From contig NZ_LZZM01000098.1 in NCBI RefSeq assembly GCF_002006345.1, positions 1 through 64,000 on the forward strand: DNA of 64,000 bases, read 5' to 3'. Under the pieces are notes generated by a model, which saw only the letters and a list, made by a program, of their open reading frames with translations, had not been told where the DNA came from and did no database searches. This stretch comes from Clostridium puniceum. Lineage in GTDB: Bacteria; Bacillota; Clostridia; Clostridiales; Clostridiaceae. Shown in pieces: positions 18,063 to 26,386 of the stretch (its first letter is position 1; every line of letters begins with the position of its first letter). The position numbers were made by a program, and so were the translations under genes.

Positions 18063-18794
18063 TTATAAATTACTTAAAGCTTCACTCAGAACTTTTCCGA
18101 AAGAATCATTAATTACCAAATCAGCTTTGGAATCAGCAGAAGTAGAGCTTTTATTTATAAGAACAAGATTTTTACCATTAAAATAATTTATTAATCCAGA
18201 AGCAGGATAAACTACAAGTGAAGTCCCGCCAATAATAAGAGTATCAGCTTTAGAAATTGCATCTATTGCACCTCTAATTATGCTATCATCTAAACCTTCT
18301 TCATAAAGGACTACATCTGGTTTAACAGCTCCACCACATTTAGTACAAGTGGGAACTTCGTTAGCTTCTAAAATAAAGTCTGCATCATAAAATTCATTAC
18401 ATTTAACACAATAATTTCTATGAACAGATCCATGAAGCTCAAAAACATTTTTACTTCCTGCCATTTGATGAAGCCCATCTATGTTTTGAGTTACTATAGC
18501 TTTTAATTTTCCCATTTCTTCAAGTTTAGCTAATGCTAAATGACCACTATTTGGTGTGGCTTCTGGATATATAAGTTTTGACTTATAAAAGTTAAAAAAT
18601 TCTTCTGGATATTTAATGTAAAATGAATGTGATACTAATTGTTCAGGAGTAAATGTAATGTTTAGTTTTTCATTAAATAATCCATTTGAACTCCTAAAAT
18701 CCGGAATGTTAGATTCGGTACTGATACCGGCTCCTCCAAAGAAAACTATATTATTGCTTTCTTTTAGAATTTTTGATAATTTTTCAATACTCAT
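18063..18794 (-). CDS. cobB: Sir2 family NAD-dependent protein deacylase
   Basis: A 243-residue sirtuin that removes acyl groups from protein lysines using NAD. Motifs appear in order: GGAGIS (20-25), IPDFRS (30-35), TQNIDGLHQ (102-110), catalytic His121 in ELHGS, and a zinc ribbon with Cys129, Cys132, Cys150 and Cys153. GTSLVVYPASG and the C-terminal LVLINK strand complete the Rossmann fold. The ATG at 18794 follows agaaggtg; a GTG nine bases earlier is part of that site and is rejected. Bacterial CobB/SrtN proteins have this length. Confidence 0.95.
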   Translation of the reverse strand: MSIEKLSKILKESNNIVFFGGAGISTESNIPDFRSSNGLFNEKLNITFTPEQLVSHSFYIKYPEEFFNFYKSKLIYPEATPNSGHLALAKLEEMGKLKAIVTQNIDGLHQMAGSKNVFELHGSVHRNYCVKCNEFYDADFILEANEVPTCTKCGGAVKPDVVLYEEGLDDSIIRGAIDAISKADTLIIGGTSLVVYPASGLINYFNGKNLVLINKSSTSADSKADLVINDSFGKVLSEALSNL

Positions 18795-19046
18795 AAAAAA
18801 CACCTTCTTAATACTTAGTAATTTTATTATCTCACAATTAACCTATTAAATAAATTGCAATATAAAAATATGTATTTATATGTAAGTTATAATTAATTTA
18901 CGTAATTAGTTCTATGTAAGGTAAGTGAGTGTATACTATTTATTTGTCGAAAATATATGTGGTGTATAAGAGTAAGAGTATTTTAGGATTTATAAGAGAA
19001 AAAAATAAGTTAATTAGAAAAAAATAAAAAAACTTTAAAAAAGTTG

Positions 19047-19075
19047 TTGACATAATAGTTATATCTCGATATAAT
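19047..19075 (+). promoter_or_regulatory. Consensus promoter for the solitary 5S-tRNA-Phe unit
   Basis: Perfect TTGACA (19047-19052) and perfect TATAAT (19070-19075) with ideal 17-nt spacing, about 10 nt before the mature 5S end. Such a strong promoter fits a stable-RNA gene. Confidence 0.9.
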
Positions 19076-19085
19076 ACTACTTGTA

Positions 19086-19202
19086 TCTGGTGATGACGGC
19101 GTAGAGGTAACACTCCTCCCCATTCCGAACAGGACAGTTAAGGTCTACAGCGCTGATGGTACTGCACGGGTGACTGTGTGGAAGAGTAAGACGTTGCCAG
19201 GT
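19086..19202 (+). rRNA. 5S ribosomal RNA, solitary diverged copy
   Basis: A full 117-nt 5S rRNA not attached to 16S or 23S genes. It differs from the copy at 243-359 at about ten positions, including a compensatory C-to-G and G-to-C change in the terminal helix (ctggt with gccag instead of ctcgt with gcgag). The conserved core is identical, so it looks functional. It is driven by its own consensus promoter and followed by tRNA-Phe after 5 nt. Confidence 0.93.
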
Positions 19203-19207
19203 AATAT

Positions 19208-19283
<76 letters not shown>

Positions 19284-19284
19284 T

Positions 19285-19315
19285 AAAAGCATTAACTTAA
19301 AGTTAGTGCTTTTTT
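19285..19315 (+). terminator. Terminator of the 5S-tRNA-Phe unit
   Basis: Arms aaagcattaact and agttagtgcttt (one G-T pair) around a short loop, followed by six Ts. Confidence 0.85.
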
Positions 19316-19340
19316 ACTTTTGTATAAAATTTATAAAATA

Positions 19341-19389
19341 ATAATTAAGACTATCTCATAATCACAAATTTTGAGATAGTCTTAATTAT
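19341..19389. terminator. Perfect 18-bp palindrome between convergent units
   Basis: Arms at 19341-19358 and 19372-19389 (core aagactatctca/tgagatagtctt) pair perfectly around a 13-nt loop. It lies just after the tRNA-Phe terminator and just beyond the end of the minus-strand gene at 19407, so it probably terminates the latter. Confidence 0.7.
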
Positions 19390-19406
19390 TAGTATTAACT
19401 CCAATA

Positions 19407-19817
19407 TTAAACTGTACACTGCTCGACATCTATAGAATAAGTCCCACAATTAGGACAGACAGTTACATTAACAATATAACTATCATCAATTTTGCCTAGA
19501 CTGAAAAGTCTATTAAAAGATGTGATCTTATATTCTTCACTGATTGTGTTTATTACATATTCATTATTCTTTGTATAAATGTAAAAATGATATTCTAAGT
19601 AACGATAAGATTTATTTATTTGTTCTTGAGTGTCACAAGAACATTTACCAGAATAATATTCATTTGAAAAATTTACTTCTTCGCCTTCATTTAAAGCAGT
19701 TAATACTGTATTTACAGATAAACCTATAACTTCATTTTCATCATCAAAGAATATTCCTTCGCAATTTTCTTCTGTTAATATGTATTCTTTACCATCAGAA
19801 ATAAATTTGTAATCCAT
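19407..19817 (-). CDS. DUF3785-like conserved clostridial protein
   Basis: A 136-residue soluble protein that starts MDYKFISDGKEYILTEENCE. Two cysteine pairs are visible: GKCSCDT in the middle and VCPNCGTYS near the C-terminus, the latter like half of a zinc ribbon. I associate it with DUF3785, a small clostridial family of unknown function, but from memory only. The ATG at 19817 follows gaagagg; the longer in-frame start would overlap ung. It lies 20 nt downstream of ung and is probably cotranscribed with it. Confidence 0.7.
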   Translation of the reverse strand: MDYKFISDGKEYILTEENCEGIFFDDENEVIGLSVNTVLTALNEGEEVNFSNEYYSGKCSCDTQEQINKSYRYLEYHFYIYTKNNEYVINTISEEYKITSFNRLFSLGKIDDSYIVNVTVCPNCGTYSIDVEQCTV

Positions 19818-19836
19818 AAGTGCCTCTTCTCCCTGT

Positions 19837-20514
19837 TTATATATTTTCAATTTGCCAATCAATAGGTGTTTGATTGGTAGAAATTAAAAAGTTATTAGCT
19901 TTTGAAAATGGCTTACTACCAAAAAAACCTCTTGATGCAGACAATGGACTTGGATGAACTGATTTTATAATGAAATGTTTTTGATTAGTAATTAAGCTGG
20001 ATTTTGAAATAGCGTTATTCCCCCAAAGGATAAATACTATAGGGATTTCTTTTTCATTTAACACTTGAATAATTTTAGTGGTGAATTCTTCCCAACCTTT
20101 ATTTTTATGGGAATTAGCTTCTGTAGCTCTGACTGTAAGCACTGTATTTAATAGTAGTACCCCTTGATCTGCCCACTTCTTTAAATATCCGTTATTAGGA
20201 ATATAGCAGCCTAAGTCAGAACTTAACTCTTTATACATATTAATTAAAGATGGGGGTGTTTTTACACCAGGATTAACAGAAAAACTTAGTCCATGCGCTT
20301 GATTTGGACCATGGTAAGGATCTTGACCTAATATTACAACCTTAACTTTTGAATAAGGTGTAAAATGTAAGGCATTAAAAAGATCATACATATTTGGATA
20401 TATAATTTTAGAATTATATTCAGCTATTAGAAATTTTCTTAGTTTAATATAATAGTCTTTTTGGAATTCAGATTCTAAATAAATTTTCCAATCATTCTTT
20501 AATATTTCAGACAT
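19837..20514 (-). CDS. ung: Uracil-DNA glycosylase, family 1
   Basis: A 225-residue base-excision repair enzyme that removes uracil from DNA. The water-activating loop [20 protein letters not shown] and the DNA-intercalating [14 protein letters not shown] loop are intact, and the length is normal. The ATG at 20514 follows gggtgat; upstream TTG is not needed. It precedes the DUF3785-like gene in the same direction. The start region is divergent from the leader of the parvulin gene. Confidence 0.96.
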   Translation of the reverse strand: MSEILKNDWKIYLESEFQKDYYIKLRKFLIAEYNSKIIYPNMYDLFNALHFTPYSKVKVVILGQDPYHGPNQAHGLSFSVNPGVKTPPSLINMYKELSSDLGCYIPNNGYLKKWADQGVLLLNTVLTVRATEANSHKNKGWEEFTTKIIQVLNEKEIPIVFILWGNNAISKSSLITNQKHFIIKSVHPSPLSASRGFFGSKPFSKANNFLISTNQTPIDWQIENI

Positions 20515-20609
20515 AACATCACCCAAGATTAGTATAACATTTTAAAACTAATTTATGTATAAGACATTTTAAAAAAATTAGTAATATGTTCTAAATAGTT
20601 TATTTATTT

Positions 20610-20674
20610 AAGTTGGAGGTTTACTTTATAATAGTTGTAAACAGGTTAGCTAAAAAGATAAGGAACCTCAACTA
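20610..20674 (+). promoter_or_regulatory. Hairpin-forming leader upstream of the parvulin gene (candidate)
   Basis: Segments agttggaggtt and aacctcaact can pair (one bulge) across about 40 nt that contain a second hairpin, gtttac/gtaaac. No known riboswitch is recognised. It lies 136 nt before the parvulin start and could belong to its transcript. Confidence 0.35.
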
Positions 20675-20809
20675 AATTTAAATCACATAGAAAATTAAAA
20701 TTAATTAATTTATATTATTGTTAGAATCGGTAGATACTGTTAAAATAAAGAAGGTACATAAAATTTGAATACGCAAATATAAAAATAGTTATATAGAAGG
20801 AGAATTTAA

Positions 20810-21556
20810 ATGGAAAATAAGGTATTAGCAGTTGCTGCAGGAAATGAAATAACAGAAAAGGATTTAAACACAATAATTTCAAGATATCCTCAAGAACAAA
20901 GAGGTGCACTACAAAACGAAGATAAGAAAAAACAATTAGTAGAACAATTAATTTCATTTGAGTTAATGAATAAATTTGGAAAAGAAATAGAATTAGACAA
21001 AACTCAAGAATATAAAGATGCTATAGAAAATATATCAAAAGAAGTTATAACTTCAATGGCTATAAATAAGATATTAGCGGATGTAACTGTTACAGATGAC
21101 GAAGTTAAAGCATATTATGAAGGTAATAAAGAAGCTTTTGGTCAACCAGCAACAGTTTCTGCTAGGCATATATTAGTTGGAACAGAAGAAGAAGCTAAAA
21201 AAGCAAAAGATGAAATTATAAGTGGAGCTTTATCATTTGGTGATGCTGCAATGAAGTATTCAACATGTCCATCTAATCAACAAGGTGGAAACTTAGGAGA
21301 ATTTTCAAAAGGTATGATGGTTGCAGAATTTGAAGAAGCTGCATTCACAGCAGAAATTGGAGTTGTTACTGAACCTGTTAAAACTCAATTTGGATATCAT
21401 TTAATAGTAGTAGATACAAAAAATGAAGCTTCAATAAAAAGTTTTGATGAAGTTAAAGATAGTGTTTTAAATCAATTATTACAACAAAATCAACACACTA
21501 AATATGATCAAATATTAAAAGAATTAGAAGCTAAATATGGCGTAGAAAGAAAATAG
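20810..21556 (+). CDS. Parvulin-type peptidyl-prolyl isomerase (PrsA/PpiC-like), apparently cytoplasmic
   Basis: A 248-residue folding factor. Residues ~1-105 are a helical SurA/trigger-factor-like chaperone part; residues ~112-205 form the rotamase domain with VSARHILVGTEEEAKKAKDE, LSFGDAAMKYSTCPSNQQGG and FGYHLIVV. Unlike PrsA there is no signal peptide or lipobox: the protein starts directly MENKVLAVAAGNEIT, so it should be cytosolic. The start is supported by agaaggaga. It is monocistronic, with a perfect terminator behind it. Confidence 0.9.
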   Translation: MENKVLAVAAGNEITEKDLNTIISRYPQEQRGALQNEDKKKQLVEQLISFELMNKFGKEIELDKTQEYKDAIENISKEVITSMAINKILADVTVTDDEVKAYYEGNKEAFGQPATVSARHILVGTEEEAKKAKDEIISGALSFGDAAMKYSTCPSNQQGGNLGEFSKGMMVAEFEEAAFTAEIGVVTEPVKTQFGYHLIVVDTKNEASIKSFDEVKDSVLNQLLQQNQHTKYDQILKELEAKYGVERK

Positions 21557-21589
21557 TTTTGTGTAAAAACAAAATTGTATAATTTCAAG

Positions 21590-21630
21590 CAAAAGAGGGT
21601 CTGTCTCAAAATGAAACAGACCCTCTTTTG
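21590..21630 (+). terminator. Strong intrinsic terminator
   Basis: Perfect 15-bp stem caaaagagggtctgt/acagaccctcttttg with a short loop after the parvulin gene; A and T tracts inside the stem ends allow use in both directions. Confidence 0.85.
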
Positions 21631-21719
21631 AATTATATGTATGAAAATTCATAATATAATTTATTGGTTGTCATGCCTTAGTTTATATGGCATTTACTAT
21701 ATAGATATATTACTATTAA

Positions 21720-22049
21720 TTACCCGTATATGTTATCCTCAGTTATATATCCATATATACCTTTATAACTAACATAATACCAACGGTATCCATCAGCAAC
21801 TATAACTGGATTAGTACTATAAACTGTTATTGGATCTCCTGGTTGAAGAAGACGTTTTATACCATAATCAAGACCTCCTCCTTTTCTAAGGCAAGCATCT
21901 TCCTTAGTTACATGGCTGTACCATGTTTGGCTATTTGATAATAGTGAAGTGTTATTTTCAGTAGTTTTAGTTTTTGCTTGTGCAACTATACCTGTTGAAG
22001 GAATAGCAAATGCAGTAATTAATGCTAGTGCTAGGGCTAATTTTTTCAT
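21720..22049 (-). CDS. Secreted small SH3-domain protein
   Basis: A 109-residue protein with a typical signal peptide (MKKLALALALITAFAIPSTG, cleavage likely after AQA near residue 24), then about 85 residues resembling a bacterial SH3 domain: LRKGGGLDYGIKRLLQPGD, WYYVSYKGIYGYITEDNIYG. Such domains bind cell wall or proteins. No catalytic domain is attached. The ATG at 22049 follows gaggtgat; the GTG nine bases earlier is part of that site. Confidence 0.8.
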   Translation of the reverse strand: MKKLALALALITAFAIPSTGIVAQAKTKTTENNTSLLSNSQTWYSHVTKEDACLRKGGGLDYGIKRLLQPGDPITVYSTNPVIVADGYRWYYVSYKGIYGYITEDNIYG

Positions 22050-22257
22050 AGTAATCACCTCGTTAAAAAATTGTAGCTATTTCAGCTATGTTCAGGTACA
22101 TATTCTCATAAAATGTAAATTAAGTAAATATATATTCCTTAAAACGTACAAAATCATCCGTAAAAAGATAATATATTCCCAAATAGTATTTTTACGACTA
22201 AAAATATAGGTTTTACGATAATAAAAATGACTCTTGAAAACTAATGATATAGTGGTG

Positions 22258-22404
22258 ATGTTTATAAGTGAAGACAAAATAATTGAGATCTATAATCACG
22301 TAATATTACAGGTTATAGATGAGATTCAAAAAGCAAAAATAGAATTATCTAAACTTCTAGCTAAACATGTAAAGTCATTAAAAAGTCAATTTAATAATAA
22401 ATAG
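22258..22404 (+). CDS. Possible 48-residue helical peptide
   Basis: A short frame encoding a peptide that begins MFISEDKIIEIYNHVILQVI and continues as a lysine-rich amphipathic helix, ending QFNNK. The composition is protein-like and there is no frame break, but the ribosome site (agtggtg) is weak and too close. It lies divergent from the SH3-protein gene. No family is recognised. Confidence 0.35.
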   Translation: MFISEDKIIEIYNHVILQVIDEIQKAKIELSKLLAKHVKSLKSQFNNK

Positions 22405-22494
22405 TAAATCTATATCATCCTATGCGTTAAAGAAAACTAAAATTTAAAGAATTAAATTATGGTAAAATCTTGGTGGCAAGGAGTTGACGAAGGA

Positions 22495-22680
22495 ATGACT
22501 CTTGGACTAAACGGCAATCATTATGAAATGCAAATACAACAAGTTCTCGAATGTGAGATATATGGAGACTCCTTGCAGTATATAATTAAAAAAATCATAT
22601 TATTTTACAAGATATTTGGTAAATCTAGTGAGCAAGTAGATAGTAAGCAAATGTCTATTTTTATGAATGTAAAAAAGTAA
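22495..22680 (+). CDS. Doubtful small ORF, unrecognised
   Basis: A frame of about 61 codons starting MTLGLNGNHYEMQIQQ, with an AAGGAG motif 11 nt upstream. A longer version from 22459 has no ribosome site. Nothing in the sequence identifies it, and the DNA after it (to 22810) looks like broken coding sequence with stops in all frames, so it may be a fragment of a decayed gene. Confidence 0.25.
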   Translation: MTLGLNGNHYEMQIQQVLECEIYGDSLQYIIKKIILFYKIFGKSSEQVDSKQMSIFMNVKK

Positions 22681-23061
22681 TGATTCCCAAACTGACGAAT
22701 TACATAGCTGGGAAATATCTAGACAATTTATTTAGATATGTTATCAGATATAGATTTTAAAGATAAGGATAAGGAAAGGATGTCAAAAGTTAAGACTTGG
22801 AAAAAATAAAGAATTAAAAGCATAAAAATGTAAATAAAGATTTACGGTTTTTAAATATTAAGTTTTAACCACAGCAGAAAGCAATGCGTCGATTTTTTTG
22901 ACGCTTACGAATTTTATAATCATGAAACTCTTATAGAATTTATAGTTTACAATATCAATTACGAAAGGGTAAACATAAATGTCTTTAACTATCAATTATA
23001 TATTGTCAATTGAAAATGTGGTTAGACAACTTTGAGTTTGAGTTATTTTTGGTTTAAATGT
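22681..23061. other. Intergenic region, possibly degenerate
   Basis: No gene supported. A short hairpin, gcgtc/gacgc around a T-rich loop, is at about 22887-22905. Confidence 0.35.
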
Positions 23062-23706
23062 TTATAATAACTCAGAAAAAGAATAAATATACTTATCAGC
23101 ATATTTAAGAAGTTCTTCCTTAGAATTCAAACATTCATCATCTTTTACAGCAATAACTTTCATATTGGCAGCTTTTGCACCTTTAATAGCTGGTAATATA
23201 TCTTCAAATACTAAACAATCCTTTGGTCTAATACCTAGCTTATCAGCTGCTAGCAAGTACACATCAGGACAGTTCTTACCATTAGAAACTTCATCAGTTG
23301 TTGTAATTGAATCAAAATAGTCATAAATATGATTGTTTTTTAAACATGCTTCTAATAATGGAACGGAATTGCTTGTAGCCAATCCAATTTTTATATCAGA
23401 AGATTTTAGATGATTTAAAAAATCTTTTACTCCTAATTTTAGTTTTACGTTATTAGAGTAGTGATTAAAGGCCATCTTGTGCCAATCGTCTAAGATTTCT
23501 TCTGTTGAATCAGCAAGGTTAAATCTTTCTTTAAAATAAACAGCTGTTTGAGAAAAACTTAAATGAGAAATTTCATTTCTTAAATCTTCAGGCATAGAAT
23601 GTCCTTTTGTTTTAAGATAATCAACATCAATTTGAGACCAAACCCACATAGAATCAACTAGTGTTCCATCCAAATCAAAGATTGTACCTTTTATATCAGC
23701 TAACAT
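23062..23706 (-). CDS. HAD family hydrolase, beta-phosphoglucomutase/phosphatase-like
   Basis: A 214-residue HAD hydrolase with a C1 helical cap. Motif I is FDLDGTLVDS (10-19), motif II is LATSNS near 114-119, the lysine of motif III precedes CPDVYLLAADKLGI, and motif IV is VFEDILPAIKGA. This is the subfamily IA pattern shared by beta-phosphoglucomutases and small-molecule phosphatases; the substrate cannot be told. The ATG follows taggaggt. A terminator separates it from tRNA-Pro upstream, so it needs its own promoter or reads through. Confidence 0.9.
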   Translation of the reverse strand: MLADIKGTIFDLDGTLVDSMWVWSQIDVDYLKTKGHSMPEDLRNEISHLSFSQTAVYFKERFNLADSTEEILDDWHKMAFNHYSNNVKLKLGVKDFLNHLKSSDIKIGLATSNSVPLLEACLKNNHIYDYFDSITTTDEVSNGKNCPDVYLLAADKLGIRPKDCLVFEDILPAIKGAKAANMKVIAVKDDECLNSKEELLKYADKYIYSFSELL

Positions 23707-23727
23707 AAAAAACCTCCTAAAAATAAT

Positions 23728-23756
23728 AAAAAACTTAAGGGTGATTTCCTTAAGCT
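23728..23756 (-). terminator. Terminator after tRNA-Pro
   Basis: On the minus strand the stem cttaagg/ccttaag with a 7-nt loop is followed by six Ts, between tRNA-Pro and the HAD gene. Confidence 0.75.
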
Positions 23757-23782
23757 AACATGATAACATATTGATAATGTTT

Positions 23783-23858
23783 TGGTCGGGGTGACAGGGA
23801 TCGAACCTGCGACCTCATGGTCCCAAACCACGCGCGCTCCCAGCTGCGCCACACCCCG
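23783..23858 (-). tRNA. tRNA-Pro (TGG)
   Basis: On the minus strand: acceptor CGGGGTG paired with CACCCCG, anticodon loop tttggga giving TGG, T-loop ggttcgatcc, and an encoded CCA. Confidence 0.95.
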
Positions 23859-24117
23859 AAGACATATTTAATTATATATTTAAGTGGTTTTTCTGTCAAG
23901 GATTTTAGAAAGTGTATATAATGAAAAATAGATTTTATTAGTATTATATGGTTTGAAATAAGGATTTAGTAAACTTAAGGAAAAATAAGTTTCGATATGT
24001 ATATATTTACTAACAAGTTTGTTATAAGAAATATAAAGAATAAGTTAGAATAAGTGGGGAATATGGACTATATATAGATATTAGTAGAATAACTTAAAAA
24101 TTCGCCCTATATATGAA

Positions 24118-24146
24118 TTGTCCATTTTTAGTGAAAGTGTTATAAT
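24118..24146 (+). promoter_or_regulatory. Promoter of the NlpC/P60 gene
   Basis: TTGTCC (24118-24123) and TATAAT (24141-24146) with 17-nt spacing, about 50 nt before the start codon. Confidence 0.6.
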
Positions 24147-24164
24147 TGTAAAAGATGTAGATTA

Positions 24165-24197
24165 ATGAAGGAGGGAAGGTTTTTAGACCGACGTTGA
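24165..24197 (+). promoter_or_regulatory. Ten-codon upstream frame overlapping the ribosome site
   Basis: The strongest ribosome site of the NlpC/P60 gene, aaggaggga, ends 22 nt before its ATG, too far for normal initiation. A 10-codon frame (MKEGRFLDRR) runs from 24165 to a TGA that abuts the main ATG. Initiation may depend on this layout or on folding of ggtttttagacc. Confidence 0.35.
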
Positions 24198-25442
24198 ATG
24201 AAAAACAAAATTCTAGCTATTATGTTAGCAAGCGTAATCGTTATAGGTAGTTCGGTACCAGCATTTGCTACGCCAAATAATCAACAATTGAATGATTCAA
24301 GGCAGAAATATGCAGAAATTGAAAATAAAATACAAGACATTCAAAATAAGATTTATGACTTAGATATGAAGATAGAACCTCTACAATTAACTGTGGACAA
24401 AAATACTAAAGAAGTAAAAAATATTAACAAAGTTATTGCTAATACTACAAAGGATATTGAACAATGTAAGGAAGAAATTAATACAATGGATTTAGCTTTA
24501 GGAAAAAGAGTTAAAGCAATGTATGTATCAGGGGATGCAGAGTTTAGTTATTTGAGTTTTTTACTTGAATCAGAGTCAACAAGTGATTTCTTTTCTAGGG
24601 CGGAAGCTGTAAGTAAAATTGTAGGAAAAGATAAAGAAGCAATAGAAGAAGTAACTAATAAAAAAGAAGAATTAAACAGTAAAATTCAATCATTAGAAGA
24701 TAAGAAAAGCGAAATAGATAAACTTAACAAAGAAGTGCAAGCTAGTATAAGTGAATTGGACGGTAAAAAGAAAGAGCAAAAAACTTTAGCAGACGAAGCA
24801 CAAGCAGAAAGAAGTAAATTTGATTCGGAGTACTTATCTCAAATAGAAAGAGAGACAGTAAAATCTCAATTTGATGTTATAGGTAATTCTAATAGTTCAA
24901 CACCAGATCTTCAATCAGCAATAGCACAATTGAGAAATATTAGAGATAATCAAATTAAGAGTGAAATTGTTAAGAAAGAAATTAATGAAAAAATAATAAA
25001 AGCATTAGCAGTTGTGGATTCAAGAAAAGCAGCAGAAGTGAAAGCGGCGACAACAGCAAGCAGAGGAAAAAGTCGTTCATCTGCCATAGTACCATCAGCA
25101 GGAAATGCACAAGCGATTCTAAATGAAGCATATGCACAATTAGGAAAGCCATATGTATATGGAGCAACAGGTTCAGCTAACTTTGACTGTTCAGGTTTTA
25201 CTCAGTATGTTTTTGAAAATGCAGCAGGAAAAGATATATCAAGAACTACATATTCACAAATCAATGAAGGACAAGCAGTTAGCCAAGATCAACTTCAACC
25301 AGGTGACTTAGTATTTACACATGCAGGTCATGTTGGTATATATGTTGGTGGTGGTCAAATGATTCATGCGCCTCAAACCGGTGATGTAGTCAAGGTTGGT
25401 CCTGTATATAGCTTTTATGCAGGAAGAAGAATAGTTAATTAG
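24198..25442 (+). CDS. Secreted NlpC/P60 peptidoglycan hydrolase with coiled-coil (PcsB-like) N-terminus
   Basis: A 414-residue exported hydrolase. Residues 1-25 form a signal peptide ending PAFA. Residues ~30-270 are long coiled coils as in PcsB/CwlO-type proteins, a region that in relatives is regulated by FtsEX. The C-terminal NlpC/P60 domain (about 303-414) has the catalytic triad Cys331 (FDCSGF), His378 (AGHVGIYVG) and His390 (MIHAPQ), and cleaves peptide stems of peptidoglycan. An ftsEX pair is encoded at 49203-50760, making a functional link plausible but not shown. Start spacing to the ribosome site is unusual (see the upstream frame). Confidence 0.92.
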   Translation: MKNKILAIMLASVIVIGSSVPAFATPNNQQLNDSRQKYAEIENKIQDIQNKIYDLDMKIEPLQLTVDKNTKEVKNINKVIANTTKDIEQCKEEINTMDLALGKRVKAMYVSGDAEFSYLSFLLESESTSDFFSRAEAVSKIVGKDKEAIEEVTNKKEELNSKIQSLEDKKSEIDKLNKEVQASISELDGKKKEQKTLADEAQAERSKFDSEYLSQIERETVKSQFDVIGNSNSSTPDLQSAIAQLRNIRDNQIKSEIVKKEINEKIIKALAVVDSRKAAEVKAATTASRGKSRSSAIVPSAGNAQAILNEAYAQLGKPYVYGATGSANFDCSGFTQYVFENAAGKDISRTTYSQINEGQAVSQDQLQPGDLVFTHAGHVGIYVGGGQMIHAPQTGDVVKVGPVYSFYAGRRIVN

Positions 25443-25485
25443 TAAACAAAAGAAATTAGTTGTTAATATCTGATTTTAGTTATAG

Positions 25486-25517
25486 CCCTTCTGTTTAGAT
25501 GCAGGAGGGTTTTTTTA
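25486..25517 (+). terminator. Intrinsic terminator
   Basis: Stem cccttctg/caggaggg with a short loop and eight Ts, after the NlpC/P60 gene. Confidence 0.85.
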
Positions 25518-25635
25518 TTTAATTTGTGATGTTATAATGTGATGAGTATAATTAAGTTTCTCTTTATAGAAGATAAGCTGATTTATGAAATTAAGATTAA
25601 TGTAGTTAATTGCATTAAAAGTAGAGGAAGAAAAT

Positions 25636-26385
25636 ATGGATAGTAATTTTAAATATACAATGGAAGATGAAACAATAGACGATTTGCAGCTTAAAGGTTT
25701 AAATTTGATTCAAAAAAAAGATGGTTTTAAATTTGGAATAGATGCTGTTCTATTATCAGATTTTGCTTGTGTAAAAACAAAACATAGAGTAATAGATTTA
25801 TGTACAGGAACAGGAATAGTTCCATTTTTAATATATGGCAAATATAGTCCACAAAGTGTATGTGGATTAGAAATTCAAGAAGATATGATTGATATGGCTA
25901 AAAGAAGTGTAAAATTAAATTCGTTAGAGGAGAAGGTTTTTTTCCTAAATGAGGATTTGAAAAATATAGAATTTCTAAAGAAGCTTGAGAAGTTTGATGT
26001 GGTTACAGTAAATCCTCCATATAAATTAAATAATGCAGGTATTCTTAATCCAAATGACAAATTGGCTATAGCGAGACATGAAATGTTATGTAATTTAGAG
26101 GATGTGATTTCAGCTGCAAGAGTATTGTTAAAAGATAATGGAAGGATGTTTATTGTACATAGACCAGAACGGTTAGCAGATATTTTTACCCTAATGAGAA
26201 AATATAAAATAGAACCTAAAAGAGTGAAAATGATACATCCTAAAATGGGAAAAGCGCCCAATATTGTTTTAGTTGAAGGACAGAGAGATGGAGGAGCTTA
26301 TTTAAAATGGGACGCACCATTATATGTTTATGATGAGAATGGTAAGTATACTAAAGAAATAAACTTAATATATGGGAGGTCATAA
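25636..26385 (+). CDS. tRNA1(Val) adenine-N6-methyltransferase-like (TrmN6/YabB family)
   Basis: A 249-residue SAM-dependent methyltransferase. The SAM-binding motif is VIDLCTGTGIVPFLI (about 52-66), an acidic GLEIQEDMIDMA follows, and the catalytic N6-adenine motif is NPPY near 134, as in the TrmN6/YabB family that modifies A37 of tRNA. Length is typical. The ribosome site is agaggaag. Its stop lies 1 nt before the rsmI start and rsmI's ribosome site is inside this gene, so the two are translationally linked; this pairing with rsmI is common in Firmicutes, often next to abrB as here. Confidence 0.88.
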   Translation: MDSNFKYTMEDETIDDLQLKGLNLIQKKDGFKFGIDAVLLSDFACVKTKHRVIDLCTGTGIVPFLIYGKYSPQSVCGLEIQEDMIDMAKRSVKLNSLEEKVFFLNEDLKNIEFLKKLEKFDVVTVNPPYKLNNAGILNPNDKLAIARHEMLCNLEDVISAARVLLKDNGRMFIVHRPERLADIFTLMRKYKIEPKRVKMIHPKMGKAPNIVLVEGQRDGGAYLKWDAPLYVYDENGKYTKEINLIYGRS

Positions 26386-26386
26386 T

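Noticed and set aside
18945-18951. TGTCGAA Spo0A box upstream of the sirtuin and solitary 5S
   Set aside because: Roughly six chance occurrences are expected in a window of this size and composition; here it has no promoter context. The same holds for copies at 10864 and 41402.
20610-20674. PreQ1 or purine riboswitch before the parvulin gene
   Set aside because: The stems are present but the conserved loop sequences of those classes are not, and the downstream gene is not a purine or queuosine gene.
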